Notes under the pieces: model-generated | What the model was told of the DNA's origin: nothing | The model's input: only the letters and a program-made list of their open reading frames with translations | Database searches by the model: none | Made by a program: the position numbers and the translations under genes | Shown: positions 15,948-24,902 of the stretch, one piece after another | How positions within the stretch are numbered: the first letter of the stretch is position 1 | How the letters are laid out: each line of letters begins with the position of its first letter | Source: Methylobacteriaceae bacterium | Lineage (GTDB): Bacteria > Pseudomonadota > Alphaproteobacteria > Rhizobiales > Beijerinckiaceae | DNA length: 64,000 bases | Direction of reading: 5' to 3' | Assembly (NCBI GenBank): GCA_947444195.1 | Contig: CANEZL010000022.1 | Location: 1-64,000 of the forward strand

Positions 15948-16577
15948 GTGTACGAGCCGCCGCCTTTCCGCGAGGGAGAACGCGCCGTGCAGCACGCGCT
16001 GATCCGCGCCCATCCCCTCGGCCTGCTGATCACGGCCGGCCCCGGCGGGCTGATGGCGAACCCGGTGCCGTTCCTGATCGAGACCGGGCCCGACGGGGCG
16101 GACCGCCTGCGCGCCCATCTCGCCCGGGCCAACCCGCAATGGCGCGAGTTGGAGGCGGTCGCCGAATGCCTCGTCGCCTTCCAGGGACCGGAGGCCTACG
16201 TGACGCCGGGCTGGTACGCGACGAAGCGGGAGACGGGCCGGGTCGTGCCCACCTGGAACTACGCCACCGTGCAGGTCCGCGGCCGGCCGCGGGTGACGGA
16301 CGACCCCGCCTGGCTCGGCCGACAGATCGCCGACCTCACCGCCCTGCAGGAGGCGCCGCGCCCCGAGCCCTGGGCGGTGTCGGACGCGCCCCCCGACTTC
16401 GTGGGCGCGCAGGTCCGCGGCATCGTCGGGGTCGAGATCGCGGTCACGCAGATCACGGGCAAGTGGAAGATGAGCCAGAACCGGCCGGAGGCCGACCGCG
16501 CGGGCGTGGTCGCGGGGTTGCAGGCGGCCGGCATCGAGGCGGTCGCCGCCCTCGTCGCGGCGCGGAGCCGGCCATGA
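15948..16577 (+). CDS. PaiB-like FMN-binding protein
   Basis: 209 aa from a GTG at 15948 with a GGAGGAG ribosome-binding site. Family signatures of FMN-binding negative transcriptional regulators (PaiB): MYEPPPFRE-type start, PEAYVTPGWYATKRETGRVV, PTWNYATVQVRGR, and the C-terminal ITGKWKMSQNRPEADR. PaiB was named as a repressor in Bacillus, but many homologues are likely flavin-dependent enzymes. It overlaps the following acetyltransferase by an ATGA, as Bacillus PaiB pairs with the acetyltransferase PaiA. Confidence 0.93.
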   Translation: MYEPPPFREGERAVQHALIRAHPLGLLITAGPGGLMANPVPFLIETGPDGADRLRAHLARANPQWRELEAVAECLVAFQGPEAYVTPGWYATKRETGRVVPTWNYATVQVRGRPRVTDDPAWLGRQIADLTALQEAPRPEPWAVSDAPPDFVGAQVRGIVGVEIAVTQITGKWKMSQNRPEADRAGVVAGLQAAGIEAVAALVAARSRP

Positions 16578-17338
16578 GGGAGCCAAGCATGACAGAGCCC
16601 GGCATGATGGAGCCAGGCATGACGGCGCCGCGCCGCAACGCCTACGGCCAGCCCATCGGCGCCGCCGTGCCGGACTGGACGCCGCGGCCGCTTCCGCCCC
16701 GCACGCCGATGCAGGGCCGGACCTGCCGCCTGGAGCCCCTCGATCCGGAGGCGCATGCGGAGGAGCTCTTCGCCGCCTTCACCGCCTTCCCGGACGAGCG
16801 CAGCTGGACCTATCTCCTCAGCGACCGGCCCGACAGCCTGGAGCGCTACCGCGCCGACCTCGCCAGGCTGGCGGGAAGCCTCGACCCGCTCTTCTTCGCG
16901 ATCCGCGACGGGGAGAGCGGGCGCGCGGTGGGGGTCGCCTCCTATCTCCGGATCGATCCGGGCAACGGCGTCATCGAGGTCGGGCACATCCATTTCGGAC
17001 CGGCCCTGATGCGCCGGCCCGCCGCGACCGAGACGATGCACCTGATGATGGCCCGCGCCTTCGGGCTGGGCTACCGGCGCTACGAGTGGAAATGCGACAG
17101 CCTCAACGCGCCCTCCCGCGCGGCGGCGCTCCGCCTCGGCTTCACCTTCGAGGGCATCTTCCGCAACGCCATCGTGGTGAAGGGCCGCTCGCGCGACACC
17201 GCGTGGTTCTCGATCACCGATGGGGAATGGCCGCGGGTGCGGGCCGGGCTGGAGGCGTGGCTCGACCCCGGCAATTTCGACGGGGCGGGGCGGCAGCGGC
17301 AGGGCCTTGCCGCATTGCGGGGCGCTACCGGCCCTTGA
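16574..17338 (+). CDS. GNAT-family N-acetyltransferase (RimJ/RimL type)
   Basis: 254 aa. The acetyltransferase domain (~55-225) contains CRLEPLDPEAHAEELFAAF, RDGESGRAVGVASYLRIDP, the family-typical IEVGHIHFGPALMRRPAATE, and KCDSLNAPSRAAALRLGFTFEG, the usual acetyl-CoA/substrate region of RimJ-like enzymes. The N-terminus is odd: MREPSMTEPGMMEPGMTAP is a 5-residue repeat with four in-frame ATGs (16574, 16589, 16604, 16619), so the true start is uncertain. It is translationally coupled to the PaiB-like gene. Confidence 0.9.
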   Translation: MREPSMTEPGMMEPGMTAPRRNAYGQPIGAAVPDWTPRPLPPRTPMQGRTCRLEPLDPEAHAEELFAAFTAFPDERSWTYLLSDRPDSLERYRADLARLAGSLDPLFFAIRDGESGRAVGVASYLRIDPGNGVIEVGHIHFGPALMRRPAATETMHLMMARAFGLGYRRYEWKCDSLNAPSRAAALRLGFTFEGIFRNAIVVKGRSRDTAWFSITDGEWPRVRAGLEAWLDPGNFDGAGRQRQGLAALRGATGP

Positions 17339-18872
17339 GGAAGGCCTCCGCGCTGCGCAGCGCCAGCGCCATGATGGTCAGCGCCGGGTTGGCCGCGAGC
17401 GAGCTCGGGAAGGTCGAGCCGTCGCTGATCCAGAGGTTGTCGATGTCGAAGCTGCGGCCGTAGGGGTCGACCACGGCGCTCCCGCCGTCGCGGCCCATGC
17501 GGCAGGTGCCGATGGTGTGGGCGACGCGCTCCAGCACCCAGATGTCGCTGGCCCCGGCCGCCTGCCAGAGGTCGCGCATCAGGCCCGTGGCGTGCGCGTT
17601 CAGGCGCCGCTCGTTCTCGCCGTAGCCGAAGCTGATCCGCGCCTTGCGCCGGCCCGTCGCGTCGGTCTCGTCGGCGAGCACGAGGCGGTTGGCGTCGCAG
17701 GGCAGGGTCTCGCCGTTGATGCCGATGCCGGCGAGGTGGTTGTAGGCGTCGAGTTGCTCGTGGAGCGCTTGCCCCCAGAGGCCGCGGGCGCGGGCCACCC
17801 CGTTGGCCAGCGTCAGGGGCAGCACGCCGAGGCTCTGCACGAGGTAGCCGCCGGCGAAATCGGCACCGTGCGGCCGCACCATGTCCTCGGTGATGAGGGA
17901 GGAAGGGTAGCCCCGGTTCATCCGCACGGGCTCGGGGAAGCGGCCCCAGACCTGGGTCGCCACGTGGCCCATGTAGTTGCGCCCGACCTGATCGGAGGAA
18001 TTGGCGAGGCCGAGTTCGAGGAGGAGGCGCGGCGTCTCGACGGCGCCGGCGCAGAGGAAGACCGCGGCGCAGGGCTGGCTGTGCTCGCGCCCCGCGCGGC
18101 GGTAGACCACCGCCGTGATGCGGCCGGTCGCGTCCCGTTCCAGCCCGTGGGCCGTGCACTCCGGCCGGATCTCGGCCCCGTGCCGCAGGGCGAGCGGCAG
18201 GTAGGTCACGTCCATGCTGGTCTTGGCGCCGGTGCGGCAGCCCTGGTGGCAGTAGCCGCAATTGATGCAGGCGGTGCGGGCCGGGCCGTCATCCTGCGCG
18301 AAGTCCCGCGAGACCACGGCGGCGGGCGCATCCGTCGCCGTGACGCCGCGCGCCGCGCAGGCCCTCGCCATGATCTCGGCGGGCCCGTTGCGCGGCACCG
18401 GGGGCAGGGGGTAGCGCCGGCCGGGATCCCACGGATAATCGGCCGCCCCCGAGACGCCGACGAAGCCCTCGACCCGCTCGAGATAGGGGAGCAGTTCGTC
18501 GTAGGTGAGCGGCCAGTCGCAGCCCTCGCCGGTCTCGGTGCGCAGCGCCAGATCGCGCCGGTCGGGCCGGGGGACGAAGGCGCCCCAGTGCAGGGTCGAG
18601 CCGCCGACGCCGGTGCCGCTGTTGTTGGCCCCGAACGCCTCCGGGGTGCTGCCGCCGCTGAGCCGCTCCCCCGTCCAGTAGATCTCGTCGGCAAGGGTCT
18701 CGTCGAAGGCGAACGCGGCCGGCGCGAAGTTCGGCCCGGCCTCCAGGGCCACGACCTTCAGCCCCGCCGCGGCGAGCCGGGCGAGGACCGGGGCGCCGCC
18801 CGCCCCGGTGCCGATCACCACGACGTCGACGGTCTCGGTCTCGGAATAGCTGCGCTGCCCGTCGAGCCTCAT
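17325..18872 (-). CDS. GMC-family FAD oxidoreductase (gluconate/sorbosone-dehydrogenase-like flavoprotein)
   Basis: 515 aa. The N-terminal FAD Rossmann motif is [18 protein letters not shown] (~17-34) with Glu44; [14 protein letters not shown] is the GMC signature region. A ferredoxin-like four-Cys segment (C202, C205, C208, C212 in [17 protein letters not shown]) is typical of the gluconate 2-dehydrogenase-type flavoprotein branch. The C-terminal HTIGTCRMG and [11 protein letters not shown] carry the catalytic His/Asn. It overlaps the upstream gene by an ATGA; that gene carries the matching small-subunit domain, so the two probably form one membrane-linked sugar or alcohol dehydrogenase. No cytochrome subunit is adjacent. 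Confidence 0.93.
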   Translation of the reverse strand: MRLDGQRSYSETETVDVVVIGTGAGGAPVLARLAAAGLKVVALEAGPNFAPAAFAFDETLADEIYWTGERLSGGSTPEAFGANNSGTGVGGSTLHWGAFVPRPDRRDLALRTETGEGCDWPLTYDELLPYLERVEGFVGVSGAADYPWDPGRRYPLPPVPRNGPAEIMARACAARGVTATDAPAAVVSRDFAQDDGPARTACINCGYCHQGCRTGAKTSMDVTYLPLALRHGAEIRPECTAHGLERDATGRITAVVYRRAGREHSQPCAAVFLCAGAVETPRLLLELGLANSSDQVGRNYMGHVATQVWGRFPEPVRMNRGYPSSLITEDMVRPHGADFAGGYLVQSLGVLPLTLANGVARARGLWGQALHEQLDAYNHLAGIGINGETLPCDANRLVLADETDATGRRKARISFGYGENERRLNAHATGLMRDLWQAAGASDIWVLERVAHTIGTCRMGRDGGSAVVDPYGRSFDIDNLWISDGSTFPSSLAANPALTIMALALRSAEAFLKGR

Positions 18873-20293
18873 CGGGCCGCCTCCGGTTCCCAGGATTCGG
18901 GCGGCCCGGCCGTGCGGACGAAGCCCGGCAGGTCTTTCGCCAATCCGTCGTCATCCACCGCGCCGGATCCGCCCGCGCCGATGCCGGAGAAGCCGATCCG
19001 CGCGAGCGTGGCGGGGTGGCCGAGATAGCTCCGCACCGCGTCGGCGCGCAGGTCCTCGAACCACAGCACCATCCGCTCGGCGTCGAGCCCTGACCGGTCA
19101 TTCATGTCCGGCACCGCGAGCTCGCCCGCCTGGGCCGCGCGCAGGAGCGCGTCCTGCTCCGCCCCGTCGCGGGCGAGGAAGGGGGCGCCGGAGGCGCGCG
19201 CCGCGGCATCGAGGCTGCGCAGGCCGACGCGGTAGCTCTCGGCGTCCGGCGGCAGCGCGGCGAAGCGCCAGCCGTCGCCGGCCCCGGAGGCGAGGCGGGC
19301 ATCGAGGCGGGCGGCGATGTCGAAGCCGGCCTCGGGTAGCACGCGGGCGACGACGGCGCGAAGAAGCGCGAGCTCCACCGGATCGAGGGCGGAGGGCGCG
19401 TAGGCCGGATCGTCGGCCTCCGCGCGCTGGCCCAAGGCCGCGCGCAGGCGCGGGTTGACCCGGTCCGAGGCGATCAGCGCGGCGTAATCCGCCGGGATCG
19501 CGGGTGCCGCTGGCGGACGCGGCTCGGCGGCGTCGAGATGCGCCGCGATCAGGTCCGCCACGGCGTCGGGCCGCTCCAGCGGCAGGAGGTGGCCGGCCCC
19601 GGCGAGGATCTCCAGGCGGGCCTGCGCCAGATGGGGCAGGGTCAGCGCCGCCTGCCCCGCGGGACCGAGATCGGCATCCTCCGAGCCGGCGAGCACCAGG
19701 GCGGGGATGCGGAGAACGCCGACGCGCGCGCACCAATCCTCCTCCGAGCCGGATTCGAGCCAGGCGCGCCAGGCGGCCGGCGCGGCGCGCAGGACATCGG
19801 CGACGGCTGCGTCCTCTGCCTCGGGCGGGAGCGGCGCGCCGACGTTCTGGCGGATGAAGGCGCGGGCCTCGCGGGCGCGGGTCCCGGGATCGGCGTCGAT
19901 CCAGGCCAGCATCTTCGCCCGGCGCTCCTCGGGGATCGGCTCGGGCGAGGGCGGCGAGCCGGCGACCAGCACGAGGCGACCGAGCTCGGCGAGATCGGGA
20001 TCACCGTCCTGGGCCCGGCGGGCGAGCGCCAGGGCGACCTTGGCGCCCATGCTGTGGCCGGCGAGCGCGAAGCGCCCCGGCGCGGCGGCGCGGATCCGGG
20101 CGGCGACGTGGTCGGCCATCGCCGCCACCGCGTAGCCCGGCACGGCGGCGGCCTCGCCGAAGCCCGGCAGATCGAGGGCGAGGCAGCGCAGACGATCCCC
20201 GAGCCGGGCGCGGACCGCGTCCCAGGTGCGGGCGCTGCCCCCGAGGAAGTGGAGGCAGACCAGGGTGTCGATGGCGGAGGCGGGGCCGTTCAT
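18869..20293 (-). CDS. Fusion: alpha/beta-hydrolase + gluconate 2-dehydrogenase subunit 3-like domain
   Basis: 474 aa. Residues ~1-255 are a complete alpha/beta-hydrolase: oxyanion-hole region [12 protein letters not shown], nucleophile Ser81 in [12 protein letters not shown], acid Asp206 or Asp208 in GSEDADLG, His235 in [12 protein letters not shown]. Residues ~266-474 match the gluconate 2-dehydrogenase subunit 3 family ([58 protein letters not shown]). Subunit 3 normally is a separate periplasmic partner of the GMC flavoprotein. Here it is fused to a hydrolase without a visible signal peptide, and the GMC partner follows in a 4-bp overlap. A lactonase or esterase role acting on the dehydrogenase product is an inference. 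Confidence 0.88.
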   Translation of the reverse strand: MNGPASAIDTLVCLHFLGGSARTWDAVRARLGDRLRCLALDLPGFGEAAAVPGYAVAAMADHVAARIRAAAPGRFALAGHSMGAKVALALARRAQDGDPDLAELGRLVLVAGSPPSPEPIPEERRAKMLAWIDADPGTRAREARAFIRQNVGAPLPPEAEDAAVADVLRAAPAAWRAWLESGSEEDWCARVGVLRIPALVLAGSEDADLGPAGQAALTLPHLAQARLEILAGAGHLLPLERPDAVADLIAAHLDAAEPRPPAAPAIPADYAALIASDRVNPRLRAALGQRAEADDPAYAPSALDPVELALLRAVVARVLPEAGFDIAARLDARLASGAGDGWRFAALPPDAESYRVGLRSLDAAARASGAPFLARDGAEQDALLRAAQAGELAVPDMNDRSGLDAERMVLWFEDLRADAVRSYLGHPATLARIGFSGIGAGGSGAVDDDGLAKDLPGFVRTAGPPESWEPEAAR

Positions 20294-20376
20294 GCCGCGG
20301 AGATCGCGCGCGACCGATCTGGATCAAGCGCGACCCCTCGCCACTGGAAGGATTAAAATGTGGACGGTCGCGCGCC

Positions 20377-21873
20377 TCACTGGGCTCCCGGCCCGCGGGC
20401 GAGGCCCGCCAGGGTGAACAGGTCGACGGAGAGCTTGGCGCCGACCACGAAGGCGTCGGGGATGTTCCTGGGCCGAAAGGGGAAGCGGGTCTGGTCGGGG
20501 TTGATGATGTATTGCAGGTTCGGCGTCAGCCGGATCGCGGGGGTGACCTGGATGCCGTAATTCAGCTCCATCATCACCTGCTGCGTCGGCAGGGTCCGGC
20601 TCAGGCCGAGGCTCGCCTGGGCGAGCGCGATGTTCGAGAGCGCCAGGGGGCTGAACTTCTGGGTGTTGATGACGAAGCCCACCGTGTCGTAGGGCCGCCC
20701 GGCGAAGGTGCCGGTCTGGAGCGCCCCGATCTCGAGGAAGTAATCCTCGATCAGCCGGCCGGAGGTGCCGGTCATGGCCACGCCGAAGAGCGTCAGGCCC
20801 TGGATGCCGGTGGGGTCGGGCCGCCAGACCATCTGGTCGAAGCGGGCATAGACCCCCGAGCGGCCGAACCGGGTCTGGGGACCGAGGCCGGTGAGCACGG
20901 CGGCGCGGCCGGTGACGTCGCGCACCGGGTCGGCGTAGTCGGAGGCGTCGTACCAGCCGCCGATGCCGTAATTGCGGGGCAGGGGATCGTTGGCGAAGGT
21001 GGTGGAATAGCCGAGCTCGAACGGCAGCACCGCGCCGGTGGCGCCCTTGGTCGAGAAATCGAGGCCGTTGTCGCCGGGCTGCTGGTGCAGCGGGTTCACC
21101 TCGTAGACGCCGCCGTGGATGAAGACCTTGTCGGTGAGCCAGGCCTTGGCGTGGGCGCCCCAGCTCGACACCGGCCAGAAGGTGAAGTTCGAGGTCTTGA
21201 AGACGAAGGTCGGGTTGCCGCAGGCGGAATTCGTCTGGAAGTTGCAGTAGATCGGCGAGTTCAGGAAGTTGATGTTCGCCACCAGCCGGCCGAACTCGAT
21301 GTCGAGGCGGTTGTCGAAGAGCTTCTGCTGGTAGGAGAGCAGGGTCAGGCGCGTGGTCTGCCCGCCGCCGAAGATCTCCTGCACGCTGGTGTTGTTGCCG
21401 ATGAAATCGCCCGCGAGGTTGCGGCCGTGACGGTTCGTCACCGCCACGTGGAAGGAGCCGCCCGCGATGCCGGCGAGCCGCTCGAGATCGCCGTCGATGC
21501 CGAGGAAGATTTGCCCCGCCCAGGCCGAACCCTGGCGGATGCCGCCGACCGGGTTGATCGCGCCCTGGCCGGTGTAGTTCGCGATCAGGCTGAGGCCGTT
21601 GCCGAGATCGAACGTGCCCGCGGGCAGGGTGGGGGGCGTCGCCGTCTGGCCGAGGGTGTCGGCGGCGCCCGCCGCGCTGTCGGCCCCGTCGAAGCCCTGC
21701 CCGTCCGGGCGCGGCGGCGGCCGGCGCGTCGCCGCGCGCCGGATCGCGGGGGCCGCGACCGTCGCCGGCACACCGATGCCGAGGGCCGCCTCCGGGGGCG
21801 CGCCCTGTGCGCCTGCCGCGCCCGCCGCCGCGCACAGCGAGAGCGCGGCAAGAACCGTTCCCAACCCCTTCAT
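20377..21873 (-). CDS. oprB: OprB-family carbohydrate-selective porin
   Basis: 498 aa. Signal peptide at 1-22 (MKGLGTVLAALSLCAAAGAA...). A Pro/Arg-rich linker (~30-80) leads into an outer-membrane barrel with alternating aromatic strands (FDLGNGLSLIANYTGQG, QIFLGIDGDLERL, ARFDQMVWRPDP, VMMELNYGIQVTPAIRLTP, NLQYIINPDQ). The last two are typical OprB C-terminal signatures. It lies 69 bp downstream of fruA on the same strand, so it is probably the outer-membrane entry for fructose or related sugars and the last gene of the fru operon. Confidence 0.88.
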   Translation of the reverse strand: MKGLGTVLAALSLCAAAGAAGAQGAPPEAALGIGVPATVAAPAIRRAATRRPPPRPDGQGFDGADSAAGAADTLGQTATPPTLPAGTFDLGNGLSLIANYTGQGAINPVGGIRQGSAWAGQIFLGIDGDLERLAGIAGGSFHVAVTNRHGRNLAGDFIGNNTSVQEIFGGGQTTRLTLLSYQQKLFDNRLDIEFGRLVANINFLNSPIYCNFQTNSACGNPTFVFKTSNFTFWPVSSWGAHAKAWLTDKVFIHGGVYEVNPLHQQPGDNGLDFSTKGATGAVLPFELGYSTTFANDPLPRNYGIGGWYDASDYADPVRDVTGRAAVLTGLGPQTRFGRSGVYARFDQMVWRPDPTGIQGLTLFGVAMTGTSGRLIEDYFLEIGALQTGTFAGRPYDTVGFVINTQKFSPLALSNIALAQASLGLSRTLPTQQVMMELNYGIQVTPAIRLTPNLQYIINPDQTRFPFRPRNIPDAFVVGAKLSVDLFTLAGLARGPGAQ

Positions 21874-21942
21874 GTCCCGTCCCCCCCTCTTGAGTCCTGG
21901 AAGCCCGGTCTCCCGCCGGGCCGATGAGAATCGTTCCTGCGC

Positions 21943-23652
21943 TCAGGCCGCGCGCTTCTTGAGAAGGCCGACCGCGACGGCGGTGACCAGGGTGCCCACC
22001 ACCAGGGCGATGACGGCCCCGGTGAGGTTCGTCACCGCGTTCGGGATCGGCAGCACGAACAGGCCGCCATGGGGCACCTTCAGGGTCACGCCGAGGCTGA
22101 GCGCCAGGGCGCCGGCCGCGGCCGAGCCCGCCACCATGGCCGGGATGACGCGCAAGGGGTCGGCTGCGGCGAAGGGGATCGCCCCCTCGGTGATGAAGGC
22201 GGCGCCGAGCACGGCCGCGGCGCCCCCGGCCTCGCGCTCCGGCCCGGTGAAGCGGGCGGGAAAGAGGCGGGTGGCGAGCGCGAGGCCGAGCGGCGGGGTC
22301 ATGCCGCCGAGCATCACCGCGGCCATCGGCGCATCGACGCCGGAGGAGAGGAGAGCCGCGGCCGAGGCGTAGGCGGCCTTGTTGATCGGCCCGCCCATGT
22401 CGACGGCCATCATGCCGCCGAGCACGAGGCCGAGCACCAGGGCGCTCGCCCCCTGCATGCCCTTGAGCCAGCCGGTGAGGGCGGCGAGCACGGCCGCCAC
22501 CGGCACGCCGACCACGTAGATCATCAAGAGGCCGGTGATCGCGGTGGCGAGAAGCGGCAGGATCAGGACGGGTTTGAGCCCTTCCAGGTTCTTGTGCAGG
22601 CGGATGTGCCTGTTCAGGAACGCGGCCGTGTAGCCGGCGATGAAGCCCGCCGCGATGCCGCCGAGGAAGCCCGCCTGGAGGTTGGCGGCGAGCATGCCGC
22701 CGATCATGCCCGGCGCGATGCCGGGGCGGTCGGCGATGGAATAGGCGATGTAGCCGGCAAGCGCCGGCACGATCAGCGCGAAGGCCGCCTTGGCGCCGAT
22801 CTCGCCGAGCGCGTAGCCGAGCGTCCCGGCATTCCCCGGCGCCATGGCGTCGACGCCGCCCACCGCGAAGGCGAGCGCGATGAGCAGGCCCCCCGCCACC
22901 ACGAAGGGCAGCATGAAGGAGACGCCGGTCATCAGGTGCTTGTAGGCGCCGGCCTGCCGCTCGGCCGCCGCCGGGCGGGCGGGGCCTTCCGCCGCGCCGT
23001 CCGCCGCCTGCACCTGCGCCTCGGCGAGCGCGGTGGCGATCAGGCCCCGGCCGTCGCGGATCGCCGCCTTGGTGTTGGTGGCGTAGACGCGTTTCCCTGC
23101 GAAGCGCGCCCGGTCGACGCCCTTGTCGGCGGCGATCAGCACGAGGTCGGCCGCCGCGATCTCCGCGTCGGTGAGGGGATCGCGGGCGCCGACCGAGCCT
23201 TGCGTCTCCACGCGCACGGCGTGGCCGAGCGCCGTGGCCGCCGTCTGGATGCCCTCCGCCGCCATGAAGGTGTGGGCGATGCCGGTGGGGCAGGAGGTGA
23301 TCGCGACGATGCGCTTGGGCGTCGCCGCCGCCGCGGCGCCGGGAGCCTCGGCCGCGCCCGCGAGCGCCCGGTCGAGGACCGCGCCCGCATCGGTCAGCAC
23401 CTCCTCGATGGCGGCGCGCGCCTTGGCCAGCGCCCCGAAACGGCCCTCGCCGAGATCGCCGGCGCCGACGAGGAGCACGGCGCGGGCTTGCGCGATGGCG
23501 GATTCGGGGAGCGGCGTGCCGCCGCCCGCACCGCGCAGTTCGAGGGCGATCGCCTGATCGCGACGGCCCGCGGCCTTGCGCAGGGCCTCGAAGGCGAGAA
23601 CGGCGTGGGTCGAGAGGCTCTCGCCTCCGACGACCGCCACGAGCTGGGTCAT
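21943..23652 (-). CDS. fruA: PTS fructose transporter, EIIB'BC (FruA)
   Basis: 569 aa. A degenerate N-terminal EIIB' region (~1-95) precedes EIIB (~112-210) with phospho-Cys121 in IVAITSCPTGIAHTFMAAEG, and EIIC (~235-569) with about ten membrane helices (YKHLMTGVSFMLPFVVAGGL; GGMMAVDMGGPINKAAY; AFITEGAIPFAAADPLRVIP). It imports fructose across the inner membrane and phosphorylates it to fructose-1-phosphate, using phosphate from FruB. The ATG at 23652 has GGAGGAG upstream. It is separated from fruK by a ~300-bp hairpin-rich gap, unusual inside this operon. Confidence 0.97.
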   Translation of the reverse strand: MTQLVAVVGGESLSTHAVLAFEALRKAAGRRDQAIALELRGAGGGTPLPESAIAQARAVLLVGAGDLGEGRFGALAKARAAIEEVLTDAGAVLDRALAGAAEAPGAAAAATPKRIVAITSCPTGIAHTFMAAEGIQTAATALGHAVRVETQGSVGARDPLTDAEIAAADLVLIAADKGVDRARFAGKRVYATNTKAAIRDGRGLIATALAEAQVQAADGAAEGPARPAAAERQAGAYKHLMTGVSFMLPFVVAGGLLIALAFAVGGVDAMAPGNAGTLGYALGEIGAKAAFALIVPALAGYIAYSIADRPGIAPGMIGGMLAANLQAGFLGGIAAGFIAGYTAAFLNRHIRLHKNLEGLKPVLILPLLATAITGLLMIYVVGVPVAAVLAALTGWLKGMQGASALVLGLVLGGMMAVDMGGPINKAAYASAAALLSSGVDAPMAAVMLGGMTPPLGLALATRLFPARFTGPEREAGGAAAVLGAAFITEGAIPFAAADPLRVIPAMVAGSAAAGALALSLGVTLKVPHGGLFVLPIPNAVTNLTGAVIALVVGTLVTAVAVGLLKKRAA

Positions 23653-23699
23653 GGGTCTCCTCCGGTGTCGTTGTGTTGATTTGGCATTCAGGTCGGCTG

Positions 23700-23940
23700 A
23701 AGGGTGCGGGCTCTCCCTCCCCCCTGAAGCGGGGGAGGGTACCGAGCGGAGCGAGGCGGGAGAGGGGAGCCCGGCTTCCGGCCTAGGCGCAGCGTCGATG
23801 ACGCGCAGATCCTGCATCGTCGCTCCCCTCTCCCGACCCCCTTCGGGGGCCACCCTCCCCCAACCCAAGTCGGGCTTGCCCGACTTGGGCAGAGGTAAGC
23901 CGATCTCGGGCAGGCCCGAGATCGGAGGGGGGAGGGAAGC
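23700..23940. repeat. Hairpin cluster between fruK and fruA
   Basis: Several nested inverted repeats fill most of the gap. CCCTCCCCC...GGGGGAGGG lies around 23715-23739. CGGGAGAGGGGAGC (from ~23757) pairs with GCTCCCCTCTCCCG near 23822. CCCAAGTCGGGC-TT-GCCCGACTTGGG is at 23864-23889 and CCGATCTCGGGC-AG-GCCCGAGATCGG at 23900-23925; this last hairpin recurs inside 59242-59295. There is no coding content. The hairpins could terminate, attenuate or stabilise mRNA between the two cistrons. Confidence 0.8.
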
Positions 23941-23951
23941 GGGTCTGGTGG

Positions 23952-24902
23952 TTACGGCAAAGGCTCCACCCGCACCGTCGCGGCGATGGCCTCCACCTCG
24001 GCCCGCGGGGGCAGGCTGGCGCCCTCGCGGGCGAGCTTGCCCGCCGCGAAGGCGAGCGCCCGGCGGGCGATGTCCTCGAGGGCGAGCCCCTCGTGCAGGC
24101 CGGCGACGAGGCCGGCCACCAGGGCGTCGCCCGCGCCGACCGTGCTCGCGACCCGCGTCGCGGGCGGGCGGGCGTGGACGGCGCCGGCCTCGGCGACGAA
24201 GAGCGCGCCCTCCGCCCCGAGGGAGACGGCGACCACGGGGATGCCGCGGCCGTGCAGGGCGCGGGCGGCGGCGAGGACGTCGCCGAGCGCCGGGAGCGGG
24301 CGGCCCGCCCATTCCTCCAACTCGTGCCGGTTCGGCTTGATCGCGAAGGGCAGGACCTCGGCGGGGGCTTCGAGGGCGGCGGCGAGGGCCGAGCCGGAGG
24401 CGTCGAGCACCGCGCGGGCGCCCCGCGCCTTGAGGCGCCGGGTCAGGTCGCGGTAGGTCTCCGGCGGAAGATCGCCCGGCAGGCTTCCGGCGAGCACCGC
24501 GAGGGTGCCGGCCTCTACCCGGTCGAACAGGGCGGCCTCGGCATCGGCCAGGAGGTCCGGGCTCGCCCGGAGGCCCGGCAGGTTGATGTCGGTGGTGTCG
24601 CCGCCCCCCGCCTCCAGGAGCTTCAGGTTGGTCCGGGTCTCGCCGGGCACGCGGATGCAGAGATCGGCGATGCCCTTGGCCGCGAAGAGCTGCGCGAACG
24701 GGGCGGCGTTGTCGGCGCCGAGCAGGCCCGCGGCGGCCACGGGCAGGCCCCAGTCGGCGAGGCAGGCGGCGACGTTCACGCCCTTGCCGCCGGCATGCGA
24801 GCGCACCGCGCGGGCCCGGTGCACGCTGCCGGGCACCAGCCGCTCGAGGATGACGGTCTGGTCGATCGCCGGGTTGAGGGTCAGGGTGAGGACGGCGCTC
24901 AT
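23952..24902 (-). CDS. fruK: 1-phosphofructokinase (FruK)
   Basis: 316 aa, PfkB family. It opens LTLTLNPAIDQTVILERLVPG, has HAGGKGVNVAACLADWG (substrate-binding Gly-rich turn, ~37-53), the 1-phosphofructokinase-type LAGSLPGDLP and IKPNRHELEEW, and the C-terminal catalytic motif STVGAGDALVAGLVAGL with the base Asp. It makes fructose-1,6-bisphosphate from the fructose-1-phosphate that FruA delivers. Its ATG at 24902 overlaps the fruB stop by 4 bp. Confidence 0.97.
   Translation of the reverse strand: MSAVLTLTLNPAIDQTVILERLVPGSVHRARAVRSHAGGKGVNVAACLADWGLPVAAAGLLGADNAAPFAQLFAAKGIADLCIRVPGETRTNLKLLEAGGGDTTDINLPGLRASPDLLADAEAALFDRVEAGTLAVLAGSLPGDLPPETYRDLTRRLKARGARAVLDASGSALAAALEAPAEVLPFAIKPNRHELEEWAGRPLPALGDVLAAARALHGRGIPVVAVSLGAEGALFVAEAGAVHARPPATRVASTVGAGDALVAGLVAGLHEGLALEDIARRALAFAAGKLAREGASLPPRAEVEAIAATVRVEPLP

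Noticed and set aside
16453..16638. Met-rich minus-strand frame (MPGSIMPGSVMLGSLMAGS)
   Set aside because: It is the reverse reading of the 15-bp repeat at the acetyltransferase start.
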